Origin: Sordaria brevicollis
Taxonomy: Eukaryota > Ascomycota > Sordariomycetes > Sordariales > Sordariaceae
Assembly (NCBI GenBank): GCA_033439795.1
Contig: JAUTDP010000007.1
Span: forward strand, 1,364,001-1,428,000
DNA length: 64,000 bases
Reading direction: 5' to 3'
The notes below the pieces were generated by a model. It searched no databases. It was not told the DNA's origin and worked only from the letters and a program-made list of their open reading frames with translations. Below, in pieces: positions 36,323 through 50,530 of the stretch; position 1 is the first letter of the stretch, and every line of letters begins with the position of its first letter. Position numbers and translations under genes: made by a program.

Positions 36323-37550
36323 TATCCTCTACCGCTACCGATTTTAATATAATATTTCTCTTAAAATCCTTTTAATATATAAAAGAATATAACCTTTTAA
36401 CGTATTTTATAATAACCTTCGTAATAACTTTCTTAAAAATAGAGTATACTTTCTTTTCGAAAGCGTAATATTTATATTTTCTATATAAAGTGTAAAAAAT
36501 TAACGATTTATCTTTATTAAATAGGTAATTCGCTTCTCTAAAATAATTTCTATTATATTTATCCTTACTATAATATTTATAAATATTAACGTTATAATAG
36601 AATTTCTTTAAATATCCTATATCCTAATAAATAAAATACTATTAAATATTAACCGAAAAAGTAAACGGTTCGCAAATATATACGCCGCCTTCCTAAAGGC
36701 GGAATCTTTTATAAAAAGCTTCGATTATTTTTATAATCGCAACCTCTACTATAAAAAATCCCCTATCTTCGCTAATTCTTTTCTTTTATAAGCATATTTT
36801 AATAATAAAAATAGTCGGGTTCGTTTACTATATTATATAAATAATATCCTCTATCCTTATATCCTTAACGATATTCGCCTAAAGGAACCCCTTAGTAATT
36901 AATATAATAATATTTAAAAATACGAACGCTTTTTCGCCAAAGACCTTTTTAGCCCAAATTTAATATTATTAATATTATTCGTATATAATATTATTAAATA
37001 TAATTTTATAATTTTTAATTATAAATAATTTCGTAACGGCTTGTATAATATTAAAAGTACCAATCTTCAAATTATAAAATATTTTCTTAATTTAAATTTT
37101 AATTTCTTTATTCGTCCGCTTTAAATATTAAATATCGATTATAATATTTTAAATAAAAAGAATATAATCGTAATTAATAAAAAATATCTTCGGAGGGGGG
37201 GTAATAATTGTAATATATTAAAAAATAAACCCGGTTTTAGGAAAAATATCCTTTACAATTCTAGCCCATATTTTCAACGCCTCTTTAACGTTCTTTTATA
37301 ATTCCTATAGGATTATATTAAGGTCGTTATATATTAAAAGTCCTATAAGCGGGTTATAAACGCTATTTTCGAATCTATAATTACCACTATTAATCGTTAT
37401 CGGTAATAACGATATATCGTCGTTGCTATAATCGTCGCGGGATATCGTAAGGGATATAAAAGACCCTCCTAAATCGATTCCCGTTATCGGTTTTCGTTTT
37501 AGAGCGCTCCTCGACCAGAAATCGGCGTTTCCGGTTCCAAAGCAGTTTTT
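36323..37550 (-). mobile_element. LINE copy L3 (reversed), 5' part (ORF1)
   Basis: Minus-strand ORF1 region ending with the conserved LINE 5' end (reverse of aaaaactgctttgg) at 37550. Near 37508 the codon after NADF is TGG (Trp), whereas L2, L5, L7 and L8 have a stop there. Confidence 0.85.
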
Positions 37551-38409
37551 AATTATTTACGATTAGAAATTATAAAATTATATTTAATAACGTTATATAT
37601 AAATAATATTAATAATATTAAATTTGGGTTAAGAAAGTCTTTAGCGAAAAAGTATTCGTATTTTTAAATATTATTACGTTAATTATTAAAGGGTTCCTTT
37701 AGGCGAATATTGCTAAATATATAAGGATGGAAGATATTATTTATAAAATATAATAAATAAACCTAAACGCTTCTATTATTAAAATATATTTATAGAAGAA
37801 GAGAATTAATGAAAATAAAGGATTTTTTATAATAAAGGTTGTAATTATAAAAGTAACCGAAATTCTCCGTAAAAAATTCCTCCTTTAAAAAGGCGGCGTA
37901 TATATTTATAAACCGTTTATTTCTTCGGCCAATATTTAATAATATTTTATGTATTAGGGCGTAAAATACTTAGGGAAATTTTATTATAACGTTAACGTTT
38001 ATAAACGTTATAATAAGGATAAATATAATAAGGACCGCTTTAAAAAAACGAATTACCCGTTTAATAAGGATAAATTACTAATTTTCTATATTTTATATAA
38101 AAAGTATAAATATTATACCTTCGAAAAAAAGGTATACCCCTTTTTTAAAAAAATTATTATAAAAGCTATTATAGCGTACGCCGAAAGGCTACGCTCTTTT
38201 ATATATTAAAAAGACTTTAAAAAAAATATTATATTAGAATTAATAACGGTAAAGGATAATAAAAATATCGATTTCCTTAATACCCCCTTTACCGCCCGTA
38301 TTATTATTATTCGTAAAAAGGAATTTAAAAGCGGAAATAAAAATTATACCCGTAAATAAATTAGTAGGCCTTTTTTTAAACCGAAATTAATAATTAAGGG
38401 TTTAATAAA
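37551..38409 (+). mobile_element. LINE copy L2, second part (ORF1 middle to C-terminus)
   Basis: Continues exactly where 15665 stopped, beginning with the 17-bp target duplication of L3. Holds the ORF1 zinc-knuckle region (about 37995-38160) and ends at ttaagggtttaataaa, where L7 is inserted. Confidence 0.85.
38394..38409. repeat. Left target-site duplication of L7
   Basis: ttaagggtttaataaa, 16 bp, identical to 45386-45401. Confidence 0.95.
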
Positions 38410-38420
38410 ATATTAATTAA

Positions 38421-40083
38421 AACTGCTTTGGAACTGGAAACGCCGATTTCTAGTCGAGGAGCGCTCTAAAACGAAAACCGATAACGGGAATCGACTCAGG
38501 AGGGTCTTTTACGTCCCTTACAATATCCCGCGACGAATATAACGACGACGATATATCGTTATTACTAATAGCAATTAATAGTAGTAATTATAAATTCGAA
38601 AATAGCGTCTACAACCCGTTCGCAGGATTTTTAATTTATAATAACCTTAACGCAACGTACGTTGCGAAGATTTCGGAAAAAATGTAGGAGGACGATAAAA
38701 TTATAAAGAAATTTATCGTTAAAGCGAATAAATCTTCGGATTATAATACCGTCTCGTTCGAAAATTATAATTAAATTTATAAATTATTTAACGAATATAC
38801 AAAAATCCTCGCGAAAAAAAGTAAAATAACGCGCCCTAAAGTTAATAAAATTAATAATAATTAAATTATTATTAAAAAAGATTTTAACGACCTAAAGAAA
38901 ATAATTTTATAAGAATTATAAAAGAACGCTAAAAAAGCGCCGAAAATATAAATTAGAATTATAAAGGACGTTCTTCCTAAAATTAGGTCTATCCCCTAAT
39001 ATACTATAATTATTACCCCCCCCCCGAAAATACTCCCTATTAATTATAACCGCACTTTCCTTATTCGAAGTATTATAATCGATATTTAATATTCGAAACG
39101 GATGAACGAAAAAATTAAAATTTAAATCGAAAAAATATTTCGTAACTTAAGGACCGGTACCCTTAATATTATACAAACCGCTACGAAATTACTTACGATT
39201 GGAAATTATAAAATTATATTCGATAACGTTACGTACGAATAATATTAGTAATATTAAATTTAAATTAAGAAAATCTTTAGTAAAAAAGTATTCGTATTTT
39301 TAAATACTATTATATTAATTACTAAAGGGTTCCTTTAAACGAATATCGTTGAATATATAAAAATAAAAGATATTACCTATAAAATACAATAAACGAACTT
39401 AACCGTTTCTATTATTAAAATACGCCTATAGAAAAAGAGAATTGGCGAAAATAGGGGTCTCCTTATAATAAAAATTATAATTGCAAAAGTAATTAAAATT
39501 CTCTATAAAAAATTCCTCCTCTAAAAGGGCAACGTATATATTTGCGAACTATTCACCTCCTCGGTTAATATTTAATAATATTTTACTTATTAAGGTATAA
39601 AATATTTAAAGAAATTTTACCGTAACGTTAACGTTTATAAATACTATAATAAAAATAAATATAATAAAAACTACTTTAAAAAAGCGAATTACCTATTTAA
39701 CGAAAATAAATCGCTAATTTTCTATACTCCGTATAGAAAATATAGGTATTATACCTTCGAAAAGAAGGTATACCTTATTTTTAAGAAAACTATCGCGAAA
39801 GTTACCGTAGAATATATTAAAAAGTTACGCTTATTTATATACCGGAAAAACCCTAAAAAAAATACTATATTAAAACCGGCGGCGGTAAAAGATAATAAAA
39901 ATATTAATCTCCCTAACGCCCCCTCTACCGCCTATATTATTATTATTCGTAAAAGGGAATTTAAAAGCGGAAATAAAAGCCGTACCTACAAACGGATTAG
40001 TAAGCCCTCTATTAAACCGAAATTAACGGCCAAAGGCCCGATAAACGTATTTATAAATTTTTAAAACTTAAGTACTTAAAGCG
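38421..40083 (+). pseudogene. LINE L7 ORF1
   Basis: Collinear with L5 ORF1 (offset 17,638). Same order: N-terminal NCFGTGNADF with the following Trp codon mutated to TAG, a basic motif, a charged middle region and Tyr-for-Cys zinc-knuckle blocks near 39633-39780. G-to-A changes dominate, giving many Lys/Asn/Ile replacements and stops at former Trp codons. Non-functional. Confidence 0.7.
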
Positions 40084-40177
40084 GCGCTAATTTAATCGCC
40101 GCCGCTAAACCGGCTATTTAAAAGGAAAAAATTCCTACTCTTACTCCGCCTATAAAGTTAAAAAATATTCCTTTATA

Positions 40178-43090
40178 AAATAATTAATAATTTAATTAAA
40201 AATACTTTATTAAAATATAAGGAAATTATACGAAAAAAGGAAATTACTATTCGAATAAAAAGAGACTTATAATATCGTAGCGATTTAAAAACCGGGTAAG
40301 AATTTAAACGAAAATATTTATCGTTTACAAGGCGGTAAATATATTAGGGTAAATTATTTAAAAAAAGGGAGGGTAATTATTTATATAAATAAAAAATAAA
40401 ATTTTAAGGACCTAAACTTTTATATTAGAAAAGATTAAACCTCCGTAACGTTTAAAAATTTAAAAGAGTTATTAACCGTCTATTCGATTTATTCCCCTAT
40501 TAAAATATATAAAATACCGGAATACGAATAAAAATCTCCCCTCTTCGAATTTTTCGAAGAAAAACCCCTAATAAAATATTAAATCGTAACCGTTAGAAAT
40601 TTTAATTTCTATTATCCCAATTAGGATTTAAAAAATAGGATTAGCCTAAGAGCCGAAAAATTCTTTATATAAATATAACGGTAGTATATATAATTCGTTA
40701 CCTTTAGAAGGAAATCGACCCGTATAAATAACGTAATATAGGAAGAGAAAAATAGGATAATTAATTACGTATAAATAATATTAAAAATCGAAACCGAATA
40801 TTAAAGGGCGTAATAGTACGAATAAACCGGTTCGGATTATTATCTTTAAAAAATCTAAATTTATACTAGAAGAAAAATTAAAAAAGCGGAAATAAAAGAA
40901 GGTTATAATTAAAATTTAATAAATACGGAAAAAGTATAAAAGGCGGTATTATAATAGATTTCAATCCCGGCGAAAATTAATATAAAAGAAGAATTGGAAT
41001 TTATATTCAATAAATTCAATAAAAAATTTATAAATATAGCGGAGGAATTCATCCCGTACTGGAAAAAAAATCGAAGGAAAAGAGCGAAATAATAAATACT
41101 AAAATATAAAATAATAATAAAAAATACGAAGCGGAAGTAATAAAAATAATATAAAGAAAGAATATCTTTAAATTAAATAGAGTTCGTAAAAATATTAATA
41201 AAGAAAAGAAGAATTAACGCGAAAGTTTAATAAACAATATAGTAAAAAAGCGTTAAAAAGGCGTCGAAAAATTTAAATAAACTTTAAACCTTCGAAAAAT
41301 AAACTTATACCTAAAGTTATTTACTAATAAACCCGCCCAAATTCCCAATTTTTAAATAATATAAAGGAGTAAAAGAAATCGAAAATTATAATAATAAGGC
41401 GAATATTTTCGCCGAACGTTTCTTCCCGAAAATAAATATCCCTATAAATTATTTACCCAATTAAACCCTTCCCCTAAATATTAGCGATTTATTATTTATT
41501 AATGAACTAATTACCGAAAAAAATATCCAAGAAATTTTATTTCGGATAATTCCGAATAAAATACTAAACGTCAATTAATATTCGAATAAATTTTTTAAAA
41601 TTTATAAGGAATTATTCTAAAAAATTATAATTATTTTCGTAATTACGAATTTTCATTTTAAATACTTTTTATAATAATTTAAAAACGCAAAAATAATCGT
41701 TTTTAAAAAATTAAGAAAAACCGCCGTATAATAAAAATTAACTGGCGTATAAAGGCTAATTTTATTATTAAATAACGTAAAGAAAATTTTCGAAGCGTTT
41801 ATCGTTAAAAAGTTTATTTAAACCGTAAAAGAATTCAATTTCCTATTAGAGGGCTAAATAAGTAATTAAGCAAACCGTTCGACCGAATTTACTATCTGTA
41901 TCGTTATGGATATTATATATACGGCTTAAAAATTCGGAACCGTTACGTCGCTAATACTCCTTAATTTTAAAAGCGTATTCGATAGAATTAATTATAAATA
42001 ATTATTATATACTTTATAAGAAATACGACTCTTATAATAGATTTTCGAATAAATAGCGAATTTTATTAACGAATAAAAAAATTCCTTTTTCTTCGATAAT
42101 AAAATATCTATTCCTTATATTATAAAAGCCGGAATACCCTAAAACTCCCCCTTCTCCTTAATTTTTTTTATCCTTTTTATTACCCTATTATACCGTAAAT
42201 TAACTATAATTAAAAATACAATTATAATTAACTTTATTAATAATATTAATATTATCGCCGTAGTAAAAATTACCGAAGAGAATTATAAAATATTTTAAAT
42301 AATATAGGAAATTTATTCTAAATAAATAAAAAAGAGAAATATAGAATTCGAAACGAATAAAACGGAATTAATACATTTTATACGGACGAAAATACCAAGA
42401 ATAGAAACTCTTTAATTTAAAGATATTATATTTCGACCGACGGAATCGATAAAATTTCTAAACGTTTAATTAAATTATAAATTTAATTATCAAACCTATA
42501 CGGAAATTATTAAAAAGAAAATAAAAATTTAAACGAATACGCTAACCTAATTAGCCGTAAAGACTTAGGGTTATTCTTTCGCTCGCGCGAAGGAAATTTA
42601 TACTAAATATATTCGAAACGCAATTATATATAAAGCTTTAACTTTCTATTAACCGATAAAAATATATAATAAACCCCGAAAAATAATAATCAAATTAACT
42701 AAATACTAGACTAAATACTTAAAAATTATCGCCGGGGCGTATAAAACTACGCCGGTATAAAACCTTAAAACGGAAACTTTTTACCCGCCATTCGACCTCT
42801 ACCTTAATAAACGAATAAGAGCTTTCGAAAAGAAATTCGCCCGTATAAATTAAATTAAATTCGTCCGAAAAATAATAACCTAAATAATTAATTATATTTA
42901 AATAAAACGAATAAAAAGTCGACCATTTATTAATAAACCGGAAAGCGGTACCGCCAAAATTAAATAAGTAGAAGAATAAATACCGATAAAAAACCTTATA
43001 ACAATTATAATAAAACTACCCCTAATAACGGACGTATTTACTTAACTATTATAACCGCCGAAACCTTTAACCCTCGATCGAAAAATATAA
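40178..43090 (+). pseudogene. LINE L7 ORF2 (endonuclease and reverse transcriptase)
   Basis: Collinear with L5 ORF2. The endonuclease GDFN box has lost both Gly and Asp (RNFN, near 40595). The RT active-site box near 42230-42247 reads NFINNI, with both catalytic Asp changed to Asn and neighbouring residues also altered. Dead enzyme. Confidence 0.8.
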
Positions 43091-45385
43091 TTAAAAAACG
43101 CTATAAAAAGAGAATAAATATTATACTATAACTATTAATTAATAATAATAATAACCAAATTAAATCGGCAGTATAAATTTATAATTATTAATTTCGACCC
43201 GAAGTTTAATAATATTATAATAAAACGGTATATAATTAATTAAAAAAAAAAGAAGTAGAAGAGAATTTAACCTTCGGAAAATAATAAAAATTATTATCTA
43301 TTAACGAAAGCGAAGAACTCCCTCTTCGTCTAAACGAGAACGGAAATAATTAGCCTTAAGGCCTTCCTTTTTTAAAAGAGAATCCCCAATATCGATATAC
43401 CTATTTACTCGTATAAATTAAAACGGGAAACGTTCTACTATATTACGTTCGAATATTTCTAAATAATAAATATATAATTCGCAATAACCAATTAACCGTA
43501 AACGTAAGAATAATTCTAAATTTATTTAAACGATAGGACTAAAGCCGAAAGGATTTTATTATAAATACTTCGGTTAAAACAATTAAATAAATACCGCCTA
43601 ATAATCGAATTAAAAAAGGAGCGGCGAAACGAATTCGCTCGCTATTCCTAATTTTCTTTTCTTCCTTTTCTTTTACTTTTATTTACTAATATATTAAAAC
43701 GAAGATAGGGAAGGATTTCCATTTAATTAAAAATTTATCGGACCGTAAAAGCGACAATTTATTTAACTATTACTTCTTCTTACAATTAATTAAAACCTTT
43801 AGTATTTTATTATTATCGGCGAATAAACGGTTCTATTTATCGAATTAATAAATATATTAATATATAATATTAATTACAAACTAACGCTAAACGAGCCAAT
43901 TACTATCAATAAAAACGGGACCGGTAAAACGAATAACCGGCGAATTAATCTCTATCGGGGAATTATTACAAAAAGGTATATAAATACTACTATTACTTAG
44001 GGGAATTCCACCGCTACTACTACGAAGCAAACTACTATTACCGCTATAGGGCAAACTATTACTATTATTATAAAGGATATTACTTAAAAGAATATAACCG
44101 CCGATTAAACTATCCTTATTAAAAAAGAAAAATTCGTAATAACCTTTCTAAAAATAATCGTTAATCGATTACTTTTTATAACGAATAAATTACTTTAAAG
44201 TATCGGTAAAGCTATTATTAATAAAGCAAAAGCGAATCGTGCCGGTAAATTCCTTAATAATAATATAAAGGTAAATAAAATAATCGTAGAATTCATTACT
44301 AATTGGATCTTTATTAATAATTTTCTCTTAAAAAATATTATAGAAATCGTAAAAGCCGCGAAATATATTAATTATATAACGCGAAACCGCTAAAATATAT
44401 TAAATAACCTAATTAAATTTATTTAAAAACGAATTAGAATAAAAGACGTTAATAATATAAAAAATAGCAATTTATTTAGGTAATTAAAGATATAGTAAAT
44501 CGATTTAACGACGGCCTTTATATAAATATTATAATTAAAGACGGTTAGGAAGGAAAGAAAGGCTTTAATTAATTAAAGGGTATAGGCGAAATATAAAAGA
44601 ATATAAATATAATTTCGGAGAAATTAACGCAAAAATAAAATATAATAGAAGGAAGACTCACCTTTTTTCTAATATATAAAAGAATTTATTATTAATAAAA
44701 CGTTTAATAATATATTCGAAATTAATTTTAATATTAATATTAACCGTATTAAATATAAAAATTAATAAAGGAGGGTAAAGGGGAAATAAATTCTCGCCCT
44801 TATCTTCGTCGGAAATTTCTATTATTTTATAGAATGCCTTAGCGTATTTCTAATAGGGAATAGCTATTTTAAATCAATTACTATTATTATTAAAAGAAGG
44901 AAAAACCTAAAAAGGCCTAAAGAATAGGGGGTTTTTATATTTAAGGGAGGGAAATCCTTATACTAATATAAACCGTAATAGAAACGTAATTATTATAAAG
45001 GGAGGAAAAAAATAAAAAGAATAAAAGAAAATTTAATAGTTAGGAGGTTTAATAGCGGTTAAAAAGGTAAACGGGCGGGGGAACGGAAAGCGGAAGGTAA
45101 TAATAAATAAAGGGACGGGATAACGGAATAAAAAAGCGGAATGGTCTAATATTTTTACGCAATAGTAAATAGAAAGGATAAGATGGATATTAATCGCGTT
45201 AGCGGTAAGTATATACCGCAATTGTAAAACGCCGAAGAAGTAGCGCGGATAAGTCCGCGCTAGGAATTATAACCGGGGTTTTTATCCGGGGCGTTTAACG
45301 CTTACGGTTTTATCCTACGGAGAATCGGAGATAGACCCCATACTATATTAGCACTATAAATTTAACTAGGGAATAAGAATCTTAC

Positions 45386-45401
45386 TTAAGGGTTTAATAA
45401 A
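45386..45401. repeat. Right target-site duplication of L7
   Basis: ttaagggtttaataaa, identical to 38394-38409. Confidence 0.95.
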
Positions 45402-45862
45402 CGTATTTACGAACTTTTAGGGCTTAGGTATTCGGAGCGGCGTTAATTTAATCGCCGCCGCTAAACCGGTCATTTAAAAGGAAAAGATTTTTATTCCTAC
45501 TCTACCCGTAGGGTTAGAAAATATTCCTTTATAGAATAATTAATAATTTAATTAAAAATACTCTATTAAAATATAAGGAAATTATACGAAAAAGGGAAAT
45601 TATTATTCGAATAAAAGGAGATTTATAATATTATAACGATTTAAAAACCGGGTAAGAATTTAAACGAAGATATTTATTATTTATAGGGTAATAAATATAT
45701 TAAGGTAAATTATTTAAAAAAAGGGAGGGTAATTATTTATGTAAATAAAAAATAGAATTTTAAAAATTTAAATTTCTATATTAGAAAAAATTAGGCCTCC
45801 GTAACGTTTAAGAATTTAAAGGAATTATTAACCGTTTATTCGATTTATTCCTTTATTAAAAC
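45386..45862 (+). mobile_element. LINE copy L2, third part (end of ORF1, start of ORF2)
   Basis: Begins with the right copy of the L7 duplication and continues L2 into the endonuclease region (up to about SIYSFIK). It stops at about 45862, where L8 begins. The rest of L2 is not found as a separate piece. Confidence 0.85.
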
Positions 45863-47525
45863 ATTAGCTTTAGAACCGGAAACGCCGATTTCTAATCAAA
45901 GAGCGCTCCAAAACGAAAACCGACAACGGGAATCGATTTAAGAGGGTCTTTTACGTCCTTTACGATATCCCGCGACAATTATAACGACGACGATATATCG
46001 TTATTATTAATAACGATTAATAATAGTAATTGTAGATTCGAAAATAGCGTCTATAACCCGTTCGTAGGACTTTTAATTTACAACGACCTTAACGCAACGC
46101 GCGCTACGAAAATTTCGGAAAAAATATAGGAGGACGACGAAATTATAAAGAAATTTATCGCTAAAGCGAATAAATTTTCGGATTACGACGCTATCTTATT
46201 TAAAGATTATAATTAGGTTTATAAATTATTTAATAAATATATAAAAATCTTCGCGAAGAAAAATAGGGTAATATATTCTAAGGTTAATAAAGTTAATAAC
46301 GATTAAATTATTATTAAAAAGGATTTTAACGATTTAAAGAAGACGATTTTATAAAAATTATAAAAAAATATTAAAAAAGTGCCGAAAATATAGGCCGGAA
46401 TTATAAAGGACGTTTTTTTTAAAATTGGGTTTATTTTTTAATATATTACGATTATTATTCCCCCCCCGAAAATATTCTCCGTTAATTACGACCGTATTCT
46501 TTTTATTCGAAATATTACGATCGATATTTAATATTCGAAGCGGATAAATAAAAAAACTAAAATTTAAATCGAAAAAATACTTCGCGATTTAAAAATTAAT
46601 ACCCTTAATATTATATAAATTATTATAAAATTATTTACGATTGGAAATTATAAAATTATATTCGATAATATTATACGCGAATAATATTAATAATATTAAA
46701 TATAAATTAAGAAGGTTTTTAGCGAAAAAGCGTTTGTATTTTTAAATATTATTACGTTAATTATTAAAGGGTTCCCTTAAACGAATATCGTCGAATATAT
46801 AAGGATAGAGGATATTATTTATAAAATATAATAAGCGAACCCGATTATTTTTATTATTAAAATATATTCGTAGAAGAAGAGAATTAGTGAAAATAAGGGA
46901 CTCTTTATAATAAAAATTATAATTATAAAGGTAACCGAAATTCTTTATAAAAGATTCCTATTCTAAGAAGGTAATACGTATATTTATAAATTATTTACCT
47001 CTTCGGCTAATATTTAATAGTATTTTATTTATTAGGGCGTAAAATATTTAAAGAAATTCTATTATAATATTAACGTTTATAAATATTATAATAAAAATAA
47101 ATATAATAAAAACTATTTTAAAGAAGCGAATTACCTATTTAACGAAGATAAATTATTAATTTTCTACGCTCTATATAAAAAGTATAAGTATTACGCCTTC
47201 GAAAAAAAAGTATATCCTATTTTTAAAAAAGTTATTACGAAGGTTACTATAGAATACGCCGAAAAGTTATATTTATTTATATATTAGAAGGATTTTAAAA
47301 GAAATATTATATTAAAGCCGGCGGCGGTAAAGGATAATAAAGATATTAATCTCTTTAACGCCCCCCTTACCGTTTATATTATTATTATTCGTAAAAAGGA
47401 ATTTAAAAACGGAAATAAAGGCTATATTTATAAACGGATTAATAAACCCTTTATTAAACCGAAATTAACGGCTAAGGGCCTAATAAATACGTTTACGAAT
47501 TTTTAAAATTCGGGTATTCGGAGTA
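45863..47525 (+). pseudogene. LINE L8 ORF1
   Basis: Collinear with L5 ORF1 (offset 25,080). The N-terminal region has TAA or TAG where L3 has TGG. The zinc-knuckle region near 47075-47225 again shows Tyr in place of Cys. Heavy RIP in both directions. Non-functional. Confidence 0.7.
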
Positions 47526-47619
47526 GCGCCGGTTTAATCGCCGCCATTAAACCGGTTATTTAAAAGGAAAAAATTCCTATTCCTATTTTGCCCGTAAGGT
47601 TAAAAAATATTCCTTTATA

Positions 47620-50530
47620 GAATAATTAATAATTTAATTAAAAATATTTTATTAAAATGTAGGGAAATTATACGAAAGAAGGAAATTATTATTCGAATAA
47701 GAGGAGATTTATAATATTATAATAATTTAAAAACCGGGTAAAAATTTAAATAAAAATATTTATCGTTTATAAAGTAATAAATATATTGGGGTAAATTATT
47801 TAAAAAAGGGGAAGGCGGTTATTTATATAAATAAAAAATAGAATTTTAGGGATTTAAATTTTTATATTAGAAGAAATTAAACCTTTATAACGTTTAAAAA
47901 TTTAAAAGAATTATTAATTATCTATTCGATTTATTCCTTTGTTAAAACGTATAGAATATTAAAATACGAATAGGGGTTTCCCCTCTTCGAATTCTTCGAA
48001 GAAAAACCCCTAGTAAAATATTAAATTGTAATTATTGAAGATTTTAACCTCTATTATCCTAATTAAGATTTAAAGAATAAAATTAGCTTAAAAGCCGAAA
48101 AATTCTTTATATAAATATAATAGTAGCGTATATAATTTATTACCTTTAAAGGGGAGCCGACTTGTATAAGTAACGTAATATAGGAAAAAAGAAATAGAAT
48201 AATTAATTATATATAAATAATATTAAAAATCGAAATCGAATATTAAGGGGCGTAATAATATAAATAAATTAATTCGGATTATTATTTTTAAGAAATTTAA
48301 ATTTATATTAGAGGAAAGGTTAGGAAAGCGGAAATAAAAGAAAGTTATAATTGGAATTTAATAAATACGGAAAAAGTACGAAAAGTAGCGTTATAACGGA
48401 TTTTAATCCCGGCGAAAATCGATACGAAGGAAGAATTGGAATTTATATTTAATAAATTCGATAAAAAATTTATAAATATAATAAAGGAATTCGTTTTGTA
48501 TTGGAAAAAAAGTCGAAGGAAAAGAACGAAATAGTAAATATTAAAATATAAAATAGCGACGAAAAATACGAAACGGAAATAATAAAAATAATATAAAGAA
48601 AGGATATCTTCGAATTAAGTAAAATTTATAAAAATATCGATAAAGAAAAGAAAAATTAATACGAAAATTTAATAAATAATATAGTAAAAAAGTATTAAAA
48701 AGGCGTTAAAAAATTTAAATAAATTTTAAACCCTCGAAAAATAGGCCTATATTTAAAGTTATTTATTAATAAACCCGCCTAAATTTTTAACTTTTAAATA
48801 ATATAAAGGAATAAAAAAAATTGAAAATTATAGCGGTAAAGCGAATATTTTCGCTAAACGTTTCTTCCCGAAAGTAAATATCCTTATAAATTATTTACCT
48901 AATTAAACCCTTCCTTTAAATACTAATAATTCGTTATTTATTAATAAATTAATTACCGAAGAGGATATTTAGGAAATTTTATTTTAAATAATTCCGAATA
49001 AAATATTAAACGTCGATTAATATTCGAATAAATTTTTAAAAATTTGTAAAGAACTATTCCGAAAAGTTATAACTATTTTTATAATTACGAATTTTCGTTT
49101 TAAATATTTCCTATAGCGGTTTAAAAACGCGAAAGTAATCGTTCTTAAAAAGCTAAGAAAAATTACTATATAATAAAAGTTAACCGGCGCGTAGAAATTA
49201 ATTTTATTATTAAATAATATTAGGAAAATCTTCGAAACGTTTATTATTAAAAGATTTATTTAAACTATAAAAAAATTTAATTTCCTATTAGAGGGTTAAA
49301 TAAATAATCGGGTAGGCCGTTCGACCGAATTTATTATCCGTATTGTTATAGATATTATATATACGGCCTAGAAATTCGGAGCCGTTATATTATTAATACT
49401 CTTTAATTTTAAAAGCGTATTCGATAGAATTAATTATAAATAATTATTATATACTTTATAGGAAATGTAATTTTTACGATAGATTTTCGAATAGGTAATA
49501 AATTTCGTTAATGGACGAAAAAATTCCCTTTTCTTCGACGACGAAATATTTACTCCTTACGTTATAAAAACCGGAATACCTTAAGGCTCCCCCCTCTCTT
49601 TAATTCTTTTTATCCTTTTTATTACCTTATAATATTATAAATTAATTATAATTAAAAATATAATTATAATCGGCTTCGCTAATAATATTAATATTATCGT
49701 TATAGCGAAAATTATCGAAAAGAATTATAAAATACTTTAAGCGGTATAGGAAATTTATTCCAAATAAATAAGGGAGAGAAATATAAAATTCGAAGCGAAT
49801 AAAACGGAATTAATATATTTTATACGGACGAAAGTATTAAAAACGGAAATTCTCTAATTCGGGGATATTATACTTCGACCGACGGAATCGATAAAATTCC
49901 TAAATATTTAATTAAATTATAAATTTAATTATTAAATTTATATAGAAGTTATTAAAAAGAAAATAAAAATTTAAATGAATATATTAACCCAATTAGCTAT
50001 AAAAATTTAAAGTTATTCCTTCGTTCGTATAAAGGAAATTTATATTAAATATATTCGAAATATAATTATATATAGAGTTTTAGCTTTCTATTAGCTAATA
50101 AAAGTATATAATAAACCCCGAAGGATAGTAATCGGATTAGCCAAATATTAAATTAAATATTTAAAAATTGTTATTAGGGCGTATAAAATTACGTTAATAT
50201 AGAATTTTAAAACGGAAATTTTTTACCTATTATTCGATTTTTATTTTAATAAATAAATAAGGGCTTTCGAAGAGAAATTCGTCCGTATAAATTAAGTTAA
50301 ATTCGTCCGAGGAATAATAATTTAAATAATTAACTATATTTAAATAAAACGAATAACAAATCGATTATTTACTAATAAACTAGAAAATAATACTATTAAA
50401 ATTAAATAGGCGGAAGAATAAATACCGATAAAGAATTTTATAATAATTATAGTAGGACCGCCCCCGGTAATAGGCGTACCCGTTTAATTATTATAGCCGC
50501 CAAAACCTTTAACCTTCGATCGAAAGGTAT
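47620..50530 (+). pseudogene. LINE L8 (or L8/L2) ORF2
   Basis: Endonuclease box near 48034-48050 reads IEDFN (Gly changed to Glu). The RT core is recognisable (FNFKSVFDRINYK near 49400-49440) and keeps the first catalytic-region Asp, but the active-site box at 49672-49689 reads GFANNI. Many stops. If L8 recombined with L2, the crossover lies somewhere in or after this frame and cannot be placed by eye. Confidence 0.75.

Larger units (their letters stand above)
38410..45385 (+). mobile_element. LINE copy L7, full length (6,976 bp), strand-biased RIP
   Basis: Full-length copy bounded by a perfect 16-bp duplication. It starts with 11 bases not found in other copies (atattaattaa) before aactgctttgg, then has the same order as L5. 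The plus strand keeps many C (also CpA) but has lost most G at TpG, so RIP acted mainly on the minus strand of this copy. The endonuclease box reads VRNFN in place of VGDFN (near 40590-40605). Confidence 0.9.

Noticed and set aside
45033..45221. 62-codon minus-strand frame in L7
   Set aside because: Lies in the 3' subterminal LINE sequence with no conservation of the open frame in other copies.
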